Source: Sphagnum compactum (Eukaryota; Bryophyta; Sphagnopsida; Sphagnales). From it: a DNA stretch of 64,000 nucleotides. A program made the position numbers and the translations under genes. How positions within the stretch are numbered: position 1 is the stretch's first letter; every line of letters begins with the position of its first letter. Below are positions 46,556-59,252 of the stretch, piece by piece. The stretch covers positions 13,645,118 through 13,709,117 of the forward strand of contig OZ234503.1 in the NCBI GenBank assembly GCA_965153455.1, in the 5' to 3' direction. The notes below the pieces were generated by a model that saw only the letters and a list, made by a program, of their open reading frames with translations, did not search any database and was not told where the DNA came from.

Positions 46556-47960
46556 AAGCCAAGGAGACAACATTGAACAGTTCAATTGTGAAGGTTAAGT
46601 TTGCCATGTGGAAATACCAAATGAAGGAAATATTTTGTGGAAAGGAGCTGTGGGGAATAGGAGATAGAACAATAGAATGAGAGCAAACAAGAGCTAATGT
46701 CATGCCAATCACACATCACAAACTAACCAGGCTTCATAGGTTCATATAAATTTTGTGCAAAATCCATTTTTGATAGGTTTATACAAAAATTGTATGAATT
46801 CCGTATTATGGTAATATGAACGATATTTGTATGTATTCAATATCTTAAATATTCAAACATATGAAACATTGTTTTTGAATGACATACATGAATGTTCATA
46901 CACAAAAAATGCATAGTTTTATGGAAAATTACATCACAACAATTACACATATTTAGTTAAATGTAAATCGTACGTATTTCATATCAAGATGTCACAAGTA
47001 GAAAGATGCATTATTTATATAAAAGTAATATTTTATTTTTATTTTCGTGCCATTTTTTCAACCCACAAATTTTACATGGACATATTGTTTTGCAACTTTT
47101 GCATTGATTCTATTGAAATTTTGTGATATTGGAAGTTTGTAATGCATAAACAAAAAAGATAACCAAGGACAAGAAAAATAGTTACACACTTGGAATATTG
47201 TGACAAGCTGTTGATAGGCGATTGTTGAAGAACCTAATGAGTTGTGAGACTTTTGCAACTTTCTAAAAGAAACTCATGTTAATACATGATAGGAAACGAC
47301 TAAAATGATGAAAAACATTCACAAATTCCAAGAAAGCTTTTACAAATGCAAGATGGAGGAGGGAGAAAACATAGAGGATTTTCTTGGATGGTTGGAGATC
47401 ATCATCAAACAATTCAAAGGCATGAATAACAATAGTTTTGATGATTTAGCCATGATCACCAACATCATGCATGTATAGCTTATGAAAGACAATTTGAAAC
47501 ATTTCAAATCAACTTGGGACAACATCCTTTTGGAAATATTTTATCAAGAAAAGGTTCATGCATAAATTTTAAACATAATCAAATACAAAAAACTCAATCA
47601 AAGGTTGTGGAAACAATCTAAAAATCTTGCAACCAGTATTACATTGTCAAAAATAATCCAACAAGGTTGACTCAATTAGTAAACCAACATGATGTTGTTA
47701 TTTTTTATGATCATTCAACTCCTAAATAGTCTATCTAGGACTAAATGTACACATGTAGAAAACTTCTTGGCTCCATGCAAAGAAACAACATGATAGCAAG
47801 CTTCAATGAATGGACATGTGCAAAAGATTGTAGTGTGCATGACTTTCTATCAATATGTACAAATTTTAAGTATTATTGCATGAAGTTGGTGGTGCATACT
47901 AATACCTGTGTTAATAATTAATTCGTCCAAACTAAACATATCCTATGTTACATTAAATGT
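46556..47960 (+). mobile_element. Ty1/copia gag relic, interrupted
   Basis: 46590-46660 encodes VKVKFAMWKYQMKEIFCGKE, like the N-terminal WKxxMK block of copia gag. From 47305 the frame gives FYKCKMEEGENIEDFLGWLE, then IIKQFKGMNNN and DDLAMITNIMHV, a stop and MKDNLKHFKSTWDN, matching the gag_2/UBN2 middle part. A possible degraded zinc knuckle (YYCMKLVVHTNTC) lies near 47870. ~600 bases of unrelated AT-rich DNA split the first two blocks, perhaps a nested insertion. Stops show it is dead. Confidence 0.65.
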
Positions 47961-48967
47961 CTCATCTAGAACATTCCAATTCAATGTTGGTGCCAACTTC
48001 TAGATAAACTAAACATTTGTGAGGCCAAGTAATCCATGCATGTGTTGAAACATTTCTATTGGGAAGACCATTGCAAAGACATTGTTAATCTAATCAATGG
48101 TGTTTATGTAAGTTACATCAATGTTGTTTTCTTCTTGGTGTTCACATATGATGTGAAATGCAACATTTATATGCTTTGTGTGCCTATGGAATTCAAGGTT
48201 GTGCACAAGTCAAATATAAAAACTAGTACTTGTAATTAAAGGCGTATAGTTTGGCTTTAAGGAAACCCAATGTTTTTTAGTAATCACCTCAACCAAACAA
48301 TTTCCCTTGTAGTAGTGGAACCTACAACGTATCCAAATTCAATTGTGTTGTTGGCCGTGCATGGTTGTTTTCAACTCACCCATGTGACAAGACCACCATT
48401 CACAAAAAGAACAACTCAAGTGTGTGACTTGCAATCATCAATGTTGCCTTATAATAGTCCTGATCACAATATGTTGACAAGGTGTGAAGGTGATTATTAA
48501 CATTGAACATTGTGGCAAAGTTTAGTAACCACCTCAAGTATTTCATAATTCTTGATCTCACTACAACATTTGGAGTAATTTTCCACATTTTTCCCATAGA
48601 TTTTCCTCACTGTTGCCACGCTTTTGATGATTCATATAATGGACTGTATGTGACAAATCTGTAGCAAGACATGGGAAAATTATGGGTTAGAGGTGTGGCA
48701 AAAGTGTGGGATTTAGAAGTGTGATAAACTGCGTGGAAATATTGACTCATATCCCCATTTTTTCCTCAACGCCATCCCACATGTTTCTATGAAATTTTCA
48801 CATTTGTAACACGGAGGTTAGACTACACTATGCTCATACTATCCCTCTTTTACCCTCACTTTTTTCACAACTATGACATAGATGTTAAACCACCGTATTC
48901 CACTCATTTTCTCAACTTTTTTCTCAACTTTTCCATGCAAATGATAGGCAGGATAAACCACTTTTGG
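47961..48967. other. Gene-free spacer
   Basis: No gene recognised. Phrases such as ttttcccac/ccacatttt in both orientations (48560-48960) lead into the degenerate repeat array that follows. Confidence 0.4.
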
Positions 48968-49412
48968 CTCAACATATCCCACTTTTTTCCCTCAAGTTTC
49001 CCACATTATTAACAAAAAATATTGTAATTTTTCCCTCAAGTTCCCTGAGTTATCAACAAAAAGAATCCCACATTTTCCCTCAAATTTTTCATGTTATCTA
49101 ATTGAAAGCACCCCCACATTTTTTTCATTATTCACAAAGAGTATCTATCCCATTGTTTTCCCTCAAGTTTTCCACATTATTTAACAAAAATCATCATATT
49201 TTTTTCTCTCAAGTTTTCCAAGTTATTAACAAAAAGTATCTCACTTTTCTCAAATGTCTTTCACGTTATTTAATAAAAAGTAGCCCAATTTTTTTCATGG
49301 CTAACAACAAGTATCCCACTATTTTCCTTCAAGTTTTCCACATTATTAAACAAAAAACATTACAATTTTTTTTCAAACTTTTTTCACCTTATTTAACAAA
49401 AAGTATCATCAC
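48968..49412 (+). repeat. Degenerate minisatellite, ~45-bp unit
   Basis: Around nine imperfect copies of a unit close to ttttccctcaagttttccac followed by attattaacaaaaagtatc. Unit length varies between ~36 and ~58 bases. Non-coding. Confidence 0.6.
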
Positions 49413-49755
49413 ATCAGTGTCTTGGTGGTCACCAGCATTGACTGGTGTCCTCTAATCACCAAGCAACCAACAAGGCCAAATGCTCGCATACAAATCCACC
49501 CTAGTCAAGACTAAGCTTTACTGTATTGTACATCAACAGAGCTATCCTTTATTGTATGTACTAAGTTTACCATTAGTGCACCCTAACAGTGTGGTCCCAA
49601 CAAGAATTTTGTCTCCATCTCCCTCACAACTGTTGGCTCGCTCTCAATCTTGCAGCTGAATACACAGACCACAGATGTGAATCATCAGCTCATGATCCCG
49701 AAAACCTAAAAGACATGAAGTGGAGAATCATGAATTGAAGCATGAGCATTCACAC

Positions 49756-50966
49756 CTGCAATATTGCATCTGCAATTCCAGTTTCAACAACAACACCATC
49801 TGCTCCTTCTGCAACGCCCAGAGTTTCCCCATCTGTCCACACCAAAACACAGAGAATATGTGAGTGAAAGAAGTTGTTGTTCATCTGCACTCAGTTGCAC
49901 AGCTTGAATCTGACATGTTTAGTTGCTGGTGTTTTACATAGCGAAGCTCATCATGGAACCACCCACGAGCTGAAAACATGATTGTCTGCAAGGGCCTCCT
50001 GTGCTAGGAGCTGTAGTTTGTACATACAATACACCACTGGGGTTTGAAGGAAGAAATGTAGTTATCAATGGCAGTTTGCTGTGCAGTAGTGGGCAGCATT
50101 CACACAACACGTGTCAAGGATATCTTGAGCTAGACGCATCATGTTTTCAGCCATAACCTTGTGGTAAACTGCATTGCACAAATCAATAAATCAAAAAATT
50201 GAAGCATCAAGAAGCTGCAGCATCTAACTCAATACTACTAGGGTTTGAATCTGAGAGATTCATATTCCACAAAAAATGCATGTGAGTTCACAACAAAGGT
50301 TCTCAAAGAACCTCATGAGGAGGAAAATGATTGATGGGATCTTAGATTCTTTTACCTGGCTGCTCCTTCTTCTGTGGCATACATGCCAGTGTACTGAACG
50401 TAGGGACTGCAAAAACAAAATGGAGATCAAGCTGAGACTTAGTCATGACAGTACTCATTGATCTTTGCACAGCAGCAACTTGCAACTTGCAGCATGCAAT
50501 TGTGTGACCATGGAGATCAGCATTGAATGATGATCAGTAGTAGTTCAGGGATGGAGTTGTTGGAATTATTCTTACCTGTAGCCTCCAATTCCCTAACGAA
50601 AATCTTTTTTGTAATGGGTTGCAAAGGTCCCATTTCCCATCTTTTTCACAAACGGATATTTCAACACCGCACCAGCTGGTCCATCACTGTCTCACAGCAG
50701 AAACATCAACATCTGGTTCTTGGTGAGATGCCTCGGCTGCCAAAAAAATTGTGCAAACCATTACCACGCAGAAACCTCAATCACAGCACCCAGATTCTTA
50801 CAACCCTGAGAAAACTCCAGATGCAGCATAATTATGACATTTAGGGATCCATCAGAGAGAATAGGTGGAGGATGGGTCTGACTTACCCTTTCACGACCAG
50901 CTTGGTACTGCTCAGCAGGTTTGAAATTTATTTTGTCCAGAAAATTTTGCACATTCAGTGCAAGAA
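49756..50966 (-). pseudogene. Decayed multi-exon gene, product not recognised
   Basis: Minus-strand exon-like segments: 50966-50887 (NFLDKINFKPAEQYQAGRER), 50805-50765 (GCKNLGAVIEVSA), 50686-50576 (DGPAGAVLKYPFVKKMGNG, ATHYKKDFR, stop, GIGGY), 50406-50356 (PYVQYTGMYATEEGAA), about 50168-50115 (VYHKVMAENMMRLAQDILD) and 49832-49756 (DGETLGVAEGADGVVVETGI). The first four join with GT-AG borders and consistent phases, which is hard to get by chance. A TAG interrupts the third, probably from TAT or TAC, and the junction to the fifth is out of phase. No start exon is found above 50966. The protein looks soluble and not repetitive; I cannot name its family. Confidence 0.5.
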
Positions 50967-51435
50967 CTGCTCAATCAAAAGTCCTAAAATTAAAATCGCC
51001 CAAGAATTCAAAAATCAGTCCAGACTTCAATTGCATTTTCAGTAACCATCAGGTGATGCTGCAACTTCCAGGTTTTGAACGCCCTAATGTATTATGTACT
51101 TGTTTCTACTTGACTAAGGTTTATGGCATTGATCTCACTAATTCAACTCTCACATTCACCAGTGCCCGATCCTTTGGACCACTTCATCAGAGATTACAAA
51201 TCTATCCATCAAGTTATTTGATTCAAATAATGTCTTGTCCCCACAAGAATCAACAGAATGTAATATAAAGTCATTGTAACATGACTTTCTTTTTTATTGT
51301 AGTTTCTTAAGTGTGAGGGACGTTGAATTCCGTGTATACTCTGCAAAACAAATACATAGTGTTAGCACCTATTGTAATGTCTTTAGAAAAGACTAAATTG
51401 GTAAAATCTGTAGCAGTTTAGTAGGTAGGAGTAAA

Positions 51436-51971
51436 TCAGACGTCCAATTCTGTTGCTGATTCTGTATCACTGTTGTCCTCTACACGGGCACTCAATGTGG
51501 ATCCATCAAAAGTCGCAAAGAAGGCCTTTGTGCCAATGTCGCAGGCCTTCTTCAATTCCATAGCAGATGGCTCTTGATTGTAAAGATCTATCTGCAATAA
51601 TGCAAGTACATAATTACAATCAAAGCAGAATGTAAATTTAAAGTTTAAAAAATGTTAAAGAAAAAAAAAAAAAAAAACCTTACATATTTCTTTTCAAAGG
51701 AACGTGTACCACCACTACCAAGGCGGTTGGTGACAGTCGGGCGTGCTTTGACAACAAGTCGATTTTGGTCATGCCATAGAAGGTTTCCTTTGTTCTTTGT
51801 GACCTCCGCAGCAAGAGAAGCAAAACACAACAATTACATCAATATGTGTTGAACCCAATCCTAATCCTAATTCTAAACTAGAAATATTATTTAAATAGTA
51901 AAACTATCGACTGAAATTACCTTTGAAGAACGCCCAGCTTGCCTTGGAGCACAAGTTCGGGCACTCTCCAT
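51436..51971 (-). CDS. Small 3-exon gene, possibly En/Spm Transposase_24-like
   Basis: Minus-strand exons 51971-51921, 51803-51684 and 51591-51436 join in frame (108 aa plus stop). The ATG start gives MESARTCAPRQAGRSSK. The middle part, RLGSGGTRSFEKKYIDLYNQ, resembles the NRxxxxxxHxxGSxSFxxxxxE stretch of plant Ptta/En/Spm (Transposase_24) proteins, and the tail is acidic. The minus-strand frame at 52251-52012 just upstream (VDCHGLPSGDLQKSFDAR, LLCRVYLDNFHVKWLVHKK) would be the preceding part of the same protein class, so this may be the 3' end of a larger transposon gene rather than a complete one. The match is judged by eye. Confidence 0.4.
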
Positions 51972-52011
51972 TTTCCTTTGCAACTTTCAGGAAACTTTTA
52001 TGTTGTTGGCG

Positions 52012-52480
52012 CTACGCATTCCCAATTCGCTGAAGGACAGCATCAACATTCCAATTCCCTCCGAAATCATGTAGCAACTTTTTGATGATGGTCGTTGTTG
52101 CCTCGGACTTCTTATGCACTAACCATTTGACATGAAAATTATCTAGGTAAACTCGGCATAACAAATGTACCCTTGCATCAAAGGATTTCTGAAGGTCGCC
52201 ACTAGGTAATCCATGGCAGTCAACACTCATTTTCAACTTTGGTAGCTTCACCCTTCATTTTTTTTCTGCAACCTCAACCTTTATGGCAGGTGTTGTTGCT
52301 GCTACCTCCTTTGCCTTCACGACAGGTACTGCTACCTCCACCTTCACTGCAGGTACTATTGTTGCTACGACCTTTGCCTTCATTATAGGCATTGTTGTTG
52401 CTGCTACTCCTGCACCTTTCTTCGCCACATACACTTTTTCGTTGTCTGGGGTTTCCTATGAACAATATTGGAACAACCAA
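52012..52480 (-). pseudogene. Possible transposase-related fragment with Val/Ala/Lys repeats
   Basis: Frame 52251-52012 shows DCHGLPSGDLQKSF and LLCRVYLDNFHVKWLVHKK, then LLHDFGGNWNVD, a pattern seen in the N-terminal half of Transposase_24-like proteins. Just upstream (52480-52270) another minus frame encodes Val/Ala/Lys repeats such as VKVEVAVPVVKAKEVAATT. Frames do not connect without a shift or intron. Confidence 0.35.
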
Positions 52481-54500
52481 AACACAAACATTTTTTAAGA
52501 TCTTAATAAACTCCAAAGAATTCAAGGCAATTCACATAAAATAATTGAACAAGCATTTTTGCATAATGGAAGCAAACCTGTTATAAGACTAAATAGAAGT
52601 AGCCAATGCCTTTATGGTCTTATAACAACCTCAACTTGATTGGAGAAGTTCGGTGTCTCCCATCATCATGATTGTGATAAAATGCATCGCGGTGGGCATA
52701 AAGTACTTAAATGCATGTGCCTACTTTTCTCTTTCTTTAAGACTGCAGAAAGGAATGTTGTACCTATTACCTTTCTAGAAACAAAACCAAAACCAAATTG
52801 AAGAATGCAAAAACTTAGCACCCCCCAAACACAAGAGAAAAATAAACAAACATTAAATTTGATAATACATTCACTTATAAAAACTTAGAAACCTACCAAT
52901 TTAGTAGCATGCCGAAGGCTCAGCAGTAATTTTTGGATTGTTTTCATCTTTCCAAAAATGTTAACAATGGTGAACCAAGATTGGGTCAACTGCACACAAT
53001 AAAACAAAAGTTATAGACAACTTCAAGCTGAACAATTTTGAACAATGTCAAAAACTAACAAAACAAAAAGAGAAGACATACATAATAAGGGAAGCCTTAG
53101 CTTGTGGCGAAGCTGAAGTGGATTGGGGCATCCCTGATGAACAATTCCATATAATGGAGCAAGTACACGCCACAATCATAATGATTCCGTTGTTGAAGGA
53201 CCTACAAAATCAGAAAGCAAAAAATCGGGTTGGGAAAAATTGTTGATTCTTTTTATTTAAGAAACCTTGCAGCAAAAGAGAATCATACCTTTGCAACAAT
53301 GTACCGCATCTGTTGAATTGCTAACTTCATTTCATGTGAGTCATGCAAGCTTATAAAAGCTTTCTGAATCCAAACCTTCTACAGACATGTTCGAATATGG
53401 CGTTCTATTTGTCTATGACCACCCTCCAAGGAATCTAGGTGTAGAATGCATGATGTCTCCATCTTGTCATCCTGCCCTAGATTCTGAGATGTGGGATGAT
53501 GACCACACTTTAATGTTTGTTGCGATTGATTGGAATCACGATGTAATCTATGAAAAGCATATCCACACCATGACTCCATTTTTGCAAAGTTGCAAAATTT
53601 TCATTTTGTTCCTTACATTAAACGAGTTTGGAGTAGACAAAACAATAGAAGATGTAAAATCGTGAATCAGATGGTTGTCTTTGCAAGTACCTGAAATAAC
53701 ATGATTCATTATTTTCTGACATTTGAATAAAGAAGAGTAGAGATTCAATGTTTTTTAAGATTTAAATAAACCAGAGTAGAGTTTTTGGATATGTACTTAT
53801 TTCAAATAAAAGTCAAAGATGGTGTCATTCAGGAATTGCTTGGGTTCCAGTGTTTTGTAATCATGTTTCCTGATGGTGATTGCATCAAAATCACCATTAG
53901 GATACTGCAAATCAGATTGCATCTGTCAAAAGAAAGAAAAAATCTTAACATAAACAAAAGAATAACAAAACAACAATTAGCAATCGCTTTAGACTAAAAC
54001 TTTGCAACACACATGTGATGTAAAGTAAAAACAAACAATTGGGAATCAGCCATGTTTAGGAGCGGCTGCTTTAGGGAATTAGAACCTAGAACTCTGTACT
54101 TGCATGTGACGGATGTTATTCGGGTCACAATCAGTTCTGAGAACCTATCAACCGAAACAAGATTATGCTTAAGTTAAAGAAGAACAAGCTTTTCCACAAA
54201 AGGATAATTTGAAGACATTTGTTTCATGAATCTTTTTTTTTTTTGTGCTTCCTTCTGTTTGTTTGGAGAAAAAACACAGTAATAAAATACTCACCGAGTT
54301 ATGCGAGGAGAAGGTTTGCACGTTTTCTAGAGATCCAGATACATGTTCCATGGCCAAACTATCGTAACAACATTTTCGTCCTTCGCTTGCTCGTGGCTAA
54401 TGTGGTCATATCCCATCGCCACTCTTTACAACGACAACAAAAAAAAATGACGAAAACATAGAACGCCCATAACGCAAAAAAGAAAAAGTAGAAAGGCGAA
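52481..54500. other. Spacer, no clear gene
   Basis: Open frames occur on both strands at 53379-53665, but neither resembles a known protein. The stretch may be the body of the DNA transposon suspected from the flanking features. Confidence 0.35.
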
Positions 54501-54579
54501 CCCATCATTAGATGTCTACATGTTAGGGTATCATGTTAGGAAAGCACAATACCCTAACATGTAAACATCTAATGATGGG
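54501..54579. repeat. Near-perfect foldback, 29-bp arms
   Basis: CCCATCATTAGATGTCTACA plus TGTTAGGGT at 54501-54529 is mirrored at 54551-54579 with one mismatch, leaving a 21-base loop. The inner part contains the same CCCTAACATG word that begins the adjoining tandem repeats. Confidence 0.85.
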
Positions 54580-54606
54580 CCCACCTTTTTTAATTTCCTC
54601 TCTTTA

Positions 54607-54833
54607 CCCTACCATGTTTTCCTAACGGTGATTTTCATTACCCTATCAAGCTTGGCGGTGTGCCCTAACATGTTTTCCTAACGGTGATTTTCATTACCCT
54701 ATCAAGCTTGGTGGTGTGCCCTAACATGTTTTCCTAACGGTGCTTTTCTTTACCCTATCAAGCTTGGCAACTTGCCTTAACATGTTTTCCTAACGGTGTT
54801 TTTCCTTACCCTATCAAGCTTGGCGGCATGCCA
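54607..54833 (+). repeat. Four tandem copies of a 56-bp unit
   Basis: Units start at 54607, 54663, 54719 and 54775, each exactly 56 bases: CCCTAACATGTTTTCCTAAC, then GGTG, a T-rich part, and ACCCTATCAAGCTTGGCGG. Copies differ at only a few positions, so the array is young compared with its surroundings. It may be the subterminal repeat of a DNA transposon. Confidence 0.9.
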
Positions 54834-55619
54834 AGAATCTGTATTGCACCTATTGCATCCCTATTTTCAGATTTTTCAAAAATTTATGAATTATGAAGCT
54901 TCATTTTGAATTATCACAAAGTTAGCCTCCAGTGTAGCAGCAGCACTAAAAGTAATTTCAACGTGCTTGCTTCGCCTTTCCGCTCGACAATAGAAAGTGA
55001 GTTATCGTCGCTGGATTGTTTTTCTAGACCACCGAAAGAGGACAATGTTTCTTTTGGTGTTGTTGCATCGGAAGTGACAAGGGCGAATAGAGTTGAAAAA
55101 TTGGAGCAGGAAGTTGCGTTGCGGGAAAAAAGGGATCAACCTCATGTGAGAAAAAGTGGAGGAACGACGCAAGTGCAAAAGTGGAGAGTGCAACATAAGT
55201 GTTTGTTAGATACTACTCACAAGGGGTTGTGTGCATCGAAGAACAACTCATGTCCAAACACATTGGCACAGTTGTGCTGGGTGCCTACACTAACCAATGT
55301 GAAACACTGTTACAACTATTTGCTCTCCCAATGATATTGGAGTCTACCATCAATCAGATGTTCAATCATGGTTCTTAGGTTGATCAACTACTGTCCCAAC
55401 CAAAGTTAGACCTAAATCACAAATAAAGTTTTATTTCATTTAACTTAGTCTTTAAGGTTGAACCTTTTTTAATTGGCTCATCCCAAATGCCTATTACATT
55501 TTCATGTTTATTTTGATTATCCATCATCCTAGTGCACTTGTTTAATATATAGGTTGGATTATTAAAATGGAAGCCAAACAATATGGGAAAAACATTTTAG
55601 TTGCCACCTTGGGAGGACA
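54834..55619. other. Spacer with one open frame
   Basis: A frame of 142 codons at 54906-55334 has more balanced composition than its surroundings (EVTRANRVEKLEQEVALREK suggests a short coiled coil) but matches nothing I know. Confidence 0.3.
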
Positions 55620-56190
55620 AACATAACAACACACATAGGCCTACAATTAAACATTTCTAGATCTTTCTCATTTCTTGTCCAATTTGAATGATGTAAAAAG
55701 TTATAAGAATGTCAATGTAAACTATACATTATCTTTTTTAGCTCCAAAAGCAAAGGAACATAAAACATGTCAAAAGATAATGTGTTTTTTCAAAGAATGA
55801 CCCATTACTTTATAATGTCACATCTTCTTCATTTCTTATCCCAAAAAGAGATCAAACTATTTCGGATATTGACAACCATTTCTTTTGCCCAAAAGCTAGC
55901 AGATAATGGTGAGATGGTCTTTTTGTGTGATCTAAAAAGCTATGGGTGCACCAAGCTAAACTTTACGCTATTCTTTGAGCTTCAAAGGCAAAAGACAAAC
56001 AAAGAATAATCACAAAAAGAATAAATGTACTATGTGTGAATTAGGCCTATGACTAAACACTTACCCTTCCTACTTTTAATGCCCGTATCTTATTCATTTT
56101 TTATCTATTTTGAGTGATCTAAATGGCCATGGGTGTGCCAAATCAAACTTTAAAACATCATTTTGACCTTAAATAACAAAGGAAAGATGT
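55620..56190 (+). repeat. Three degenerate tandem modules
   Basis: The series taggccta..aaaca, tttcttgtcc-like, gatctaaaaagctatgggtg, caccaagctaaacttta, tttgagcttcaaaggcaaa recurs at about 55630-55755, 55800-55990 and 56040-56180. The copies are strongly diverged. Origin unknown. Confidence 0.5.
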
Positions 56191-58100
56191 ATTAGGATTT
56201 AAAATTCTCTAATAGTTTAAATGTATGGTGGTCGACTAGTTTACCTTAGTTGTAACCCTGTGATAATGTAAGTGCAATTTCATTAGTTGCAACCTTGTTC
56301 CAAATGAGTTATAACCTAGTTTTAATTTAGTTAAACCAAGATTTAAACTAATAATTACCTAGCCTAGGTTTATTTTTCATGCTCAATAAAATGTAATTAA
56401 TATTTAGCAAAATATTTAATTTTTCATTTTATAACTAATTACATTTAGTATAATAAAATTATTAATAATTATTTAGTTATTAAAATTTAACTATTTATCA
56501 ATATTTCATTAAATATAATAAAGTTATATATTAGTTAAAATACTATTAATATACATAGATAATTAATAAATTATTATAGTTATTAAAAATTCAATAATAC
56601 TATTGTAGTTAATATAAGCTAGGTTGTTATTTAATTGTTATTATTTGTATTAGTATCTAACTTGTCATAACTACTATAAATTAATATAATCCAAATTGGA
56701 TAAATATAAAACATAGTAAAAATATTGAGGTAAATATAACAATGTTAAAATAAAAATATTAAATGTTCATACTAACTATGCCAATTATTATTACATTAAT
56801 TCCAAATATTCATAATTATGTTTGATCATTTATGTTGGAAATGAAAATATAAATTACATAGAAATAGTTATCATTACATGTGTTGAACATATTATTGTTA
56901 ACTTGTACTTCAATGCACATTATTTATACATATATTTCATTTGATTAAAATTGATTTTTTAGATTTAATTTATTATTTAAATGAAAAATATTTGCATCAT
57001 ACATAAGCTTTCATTTTTATAAGTAAAATTTACATGTAATGTTAGTTTAATAAATTTTGATAGTTCTTAACAAATATAAAGCTATGATATATATAAAAAT
57101 GACTAAACATTAAAGTTCCACAAAAATACTAATTATCTATCATTACTTGATATGTTGAAAACTAAATTTGATTTACAAAAAATTGAAAATTACATTTATT
57201 GAACATATGCATTATTGTCAACTTACATTTCAAACTTTTGTTTAATTATATTTCAATATATTAAAAATTATTTTTAAATTCACAAAAATAATATTTACAT
57301 CAATGATCATACATAACCACTCATTTTTACTAATAAAATTACATGTATTTTCTTTTTGATGAATTTGATCATAAATTTAATCAATATTAAGATATCAAAC
57401 AAAGAAAATGAATAAACATTAGTAATCCACAATTTAATCAATAATTATACATCAACCCTTGATATGTCGTAAACAAAATTTGGTTTGCATAAAAATCAAA
57501 TATTACATGTATGAACATATACAAGATTAAATTATTAATTTATATTCAGGAAAATTTATTAAAACTTTATATGCATTACAAAAATTACATCACACATAAC
57601 TATTCTTGTATACACATAAATTTTACATGTAATTTAATATTATCATAATTTAGCATAAATATGAACATATATCATGTGTATAAAAACAAAGTCGCCTATT
57701 AGTTGTTTAGTTGAATTGAAAGATAATTATAACAAAATTGCAAATGAAATTGCATTTCATCCATCCTTTAATACATTTTATCATCCATAATGTGTTGATG
57801 GTGTCACCAAAATAGTTGAACATTAATTAACATCTTGACTATGTGCCAATTAGAGAACCTTTAGTCAAAATATGTTTTTCACTATTTACCAAAATAATAA
57901 ACATTTCAACTTGGAAACATTGTTGATGCCAAGAATATTTGACAAAATACCATCTAGTTGAAAATTGTTTTCAACTATATACCAATTTAGTTAATGAGTC
58001 GATTTAACTGGTAATGGCCATTATTCTATTTAAAATTTTTAAAAATTCTCGTTGCAACCTAATTGGAAATTTTTTGGTTAAAAAAGGGGGGTTTTTTTTA
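56191..58100. other. Extremely AT-rich spacer
   Basis: Long stretches built of A/T with few G or C and no open frame longer than 60 codons from about 56190 to 58100. No gene, RNA or clear repeat boundary is seen. Confidence 0.6.
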
Positions 58101-59252
58101 CTAGTGCAACCTTGAATAAAACCAAACCACCTTATCACCCATATAGGTAGCTAGAGGGACTTTTGCTCCCCCAAACATAAAACTTGAAGAGCCCAACTTG
58201 TCACTACTTCAATGCAACATACCCATTAAAGTGATTTTAAAAATAGCTTTCATGAGAATTAATAGATCTCCATACTCACAATTAAGAAAGCCAAAACTAG
58301 GCTAAAACTTAAATCCTTGAAGCCAAATAAAGACTTCTAAACAACAACTCATCCACAAACCAAGATAACACACAATTTATAAAAAATGGCAATAATCCAA
58401 TCTTCATAGTTAAATTCTACAATAATCATGTTATTCAAAGTTCTTAAATATAATCATACAAATCAATATTATGGTTACATAAATCTAAGGAGAAATGTTT
58501 TTACAGTTCATTCCATGTATGTTCCAAACATAAGACATTCCACCAAAAAAGGTCAAGGTGTTATTTACAAAACATTATTATTGAAAAATTTACCACCAAT
58601 TCCAAATATTGCCACTACATAATGTGACAGTGATGATGGTAGTAGGGCAATTCACATATCAATGAAAGTTGTTGGGTTGGGATAGTCCTCAGCTTGAAAA
58701 AATCTAAATGTACATTTGGCTACTTCACGACCATAACTTACAACCAAAGCTTTGAAAAAATCGAAAAGAAAATATTTATCATGTTGGGAAAGTTCTATTG
58801 TTATGCCCACATCTAGTAACACTACATGTGGGCATGTGAGAACAAAATATCAACCAAAATTATACAAGATGAACATATTGGATATTGCTTTGAAATGTGC
58901 TTCATTAGTGTGGCTTGTCGAATCACCTAGATGCACAACATTGTTTATTTTGGACTATTGTTTGAAGCTTCATGCTAGCCATCCAAGTTAATTTTGCTAA
59001 GTAATAAATCTATCAAATTCAAGTGTCCACATGTACATGGCCCTAGTTCCATCTTTTAATACAACTTCCAACCCATATTTTTTTTAGTAGATCCTTATTA
59101 CAACATATGGACTATGGGTTGCTGCAAAATGCTTCATAGGGGACCTATTCCAATTGCACCTTGCCAAGTGCCAACAAACCATGAGAAGTGCAATGTATTG
59201 GAACCATCCTACAACCCATGAGATTAAAGACTTTAGAGAAGGGTAAAGAATT
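58101..59252. other. Spacer, no gene recognised
   Basis: Short frames at 58428-58622 and 58752-58991 on the plus strand look like eroded coding DNA by composition but match no family I know. Confidence 0.35.

Noticed and set aside
53387-53665. 92-codon plus-strand frame
   Set aside because: Composition is acceptable, but no family is recognised, the opposite strand is also open and no splice or start context supports it.
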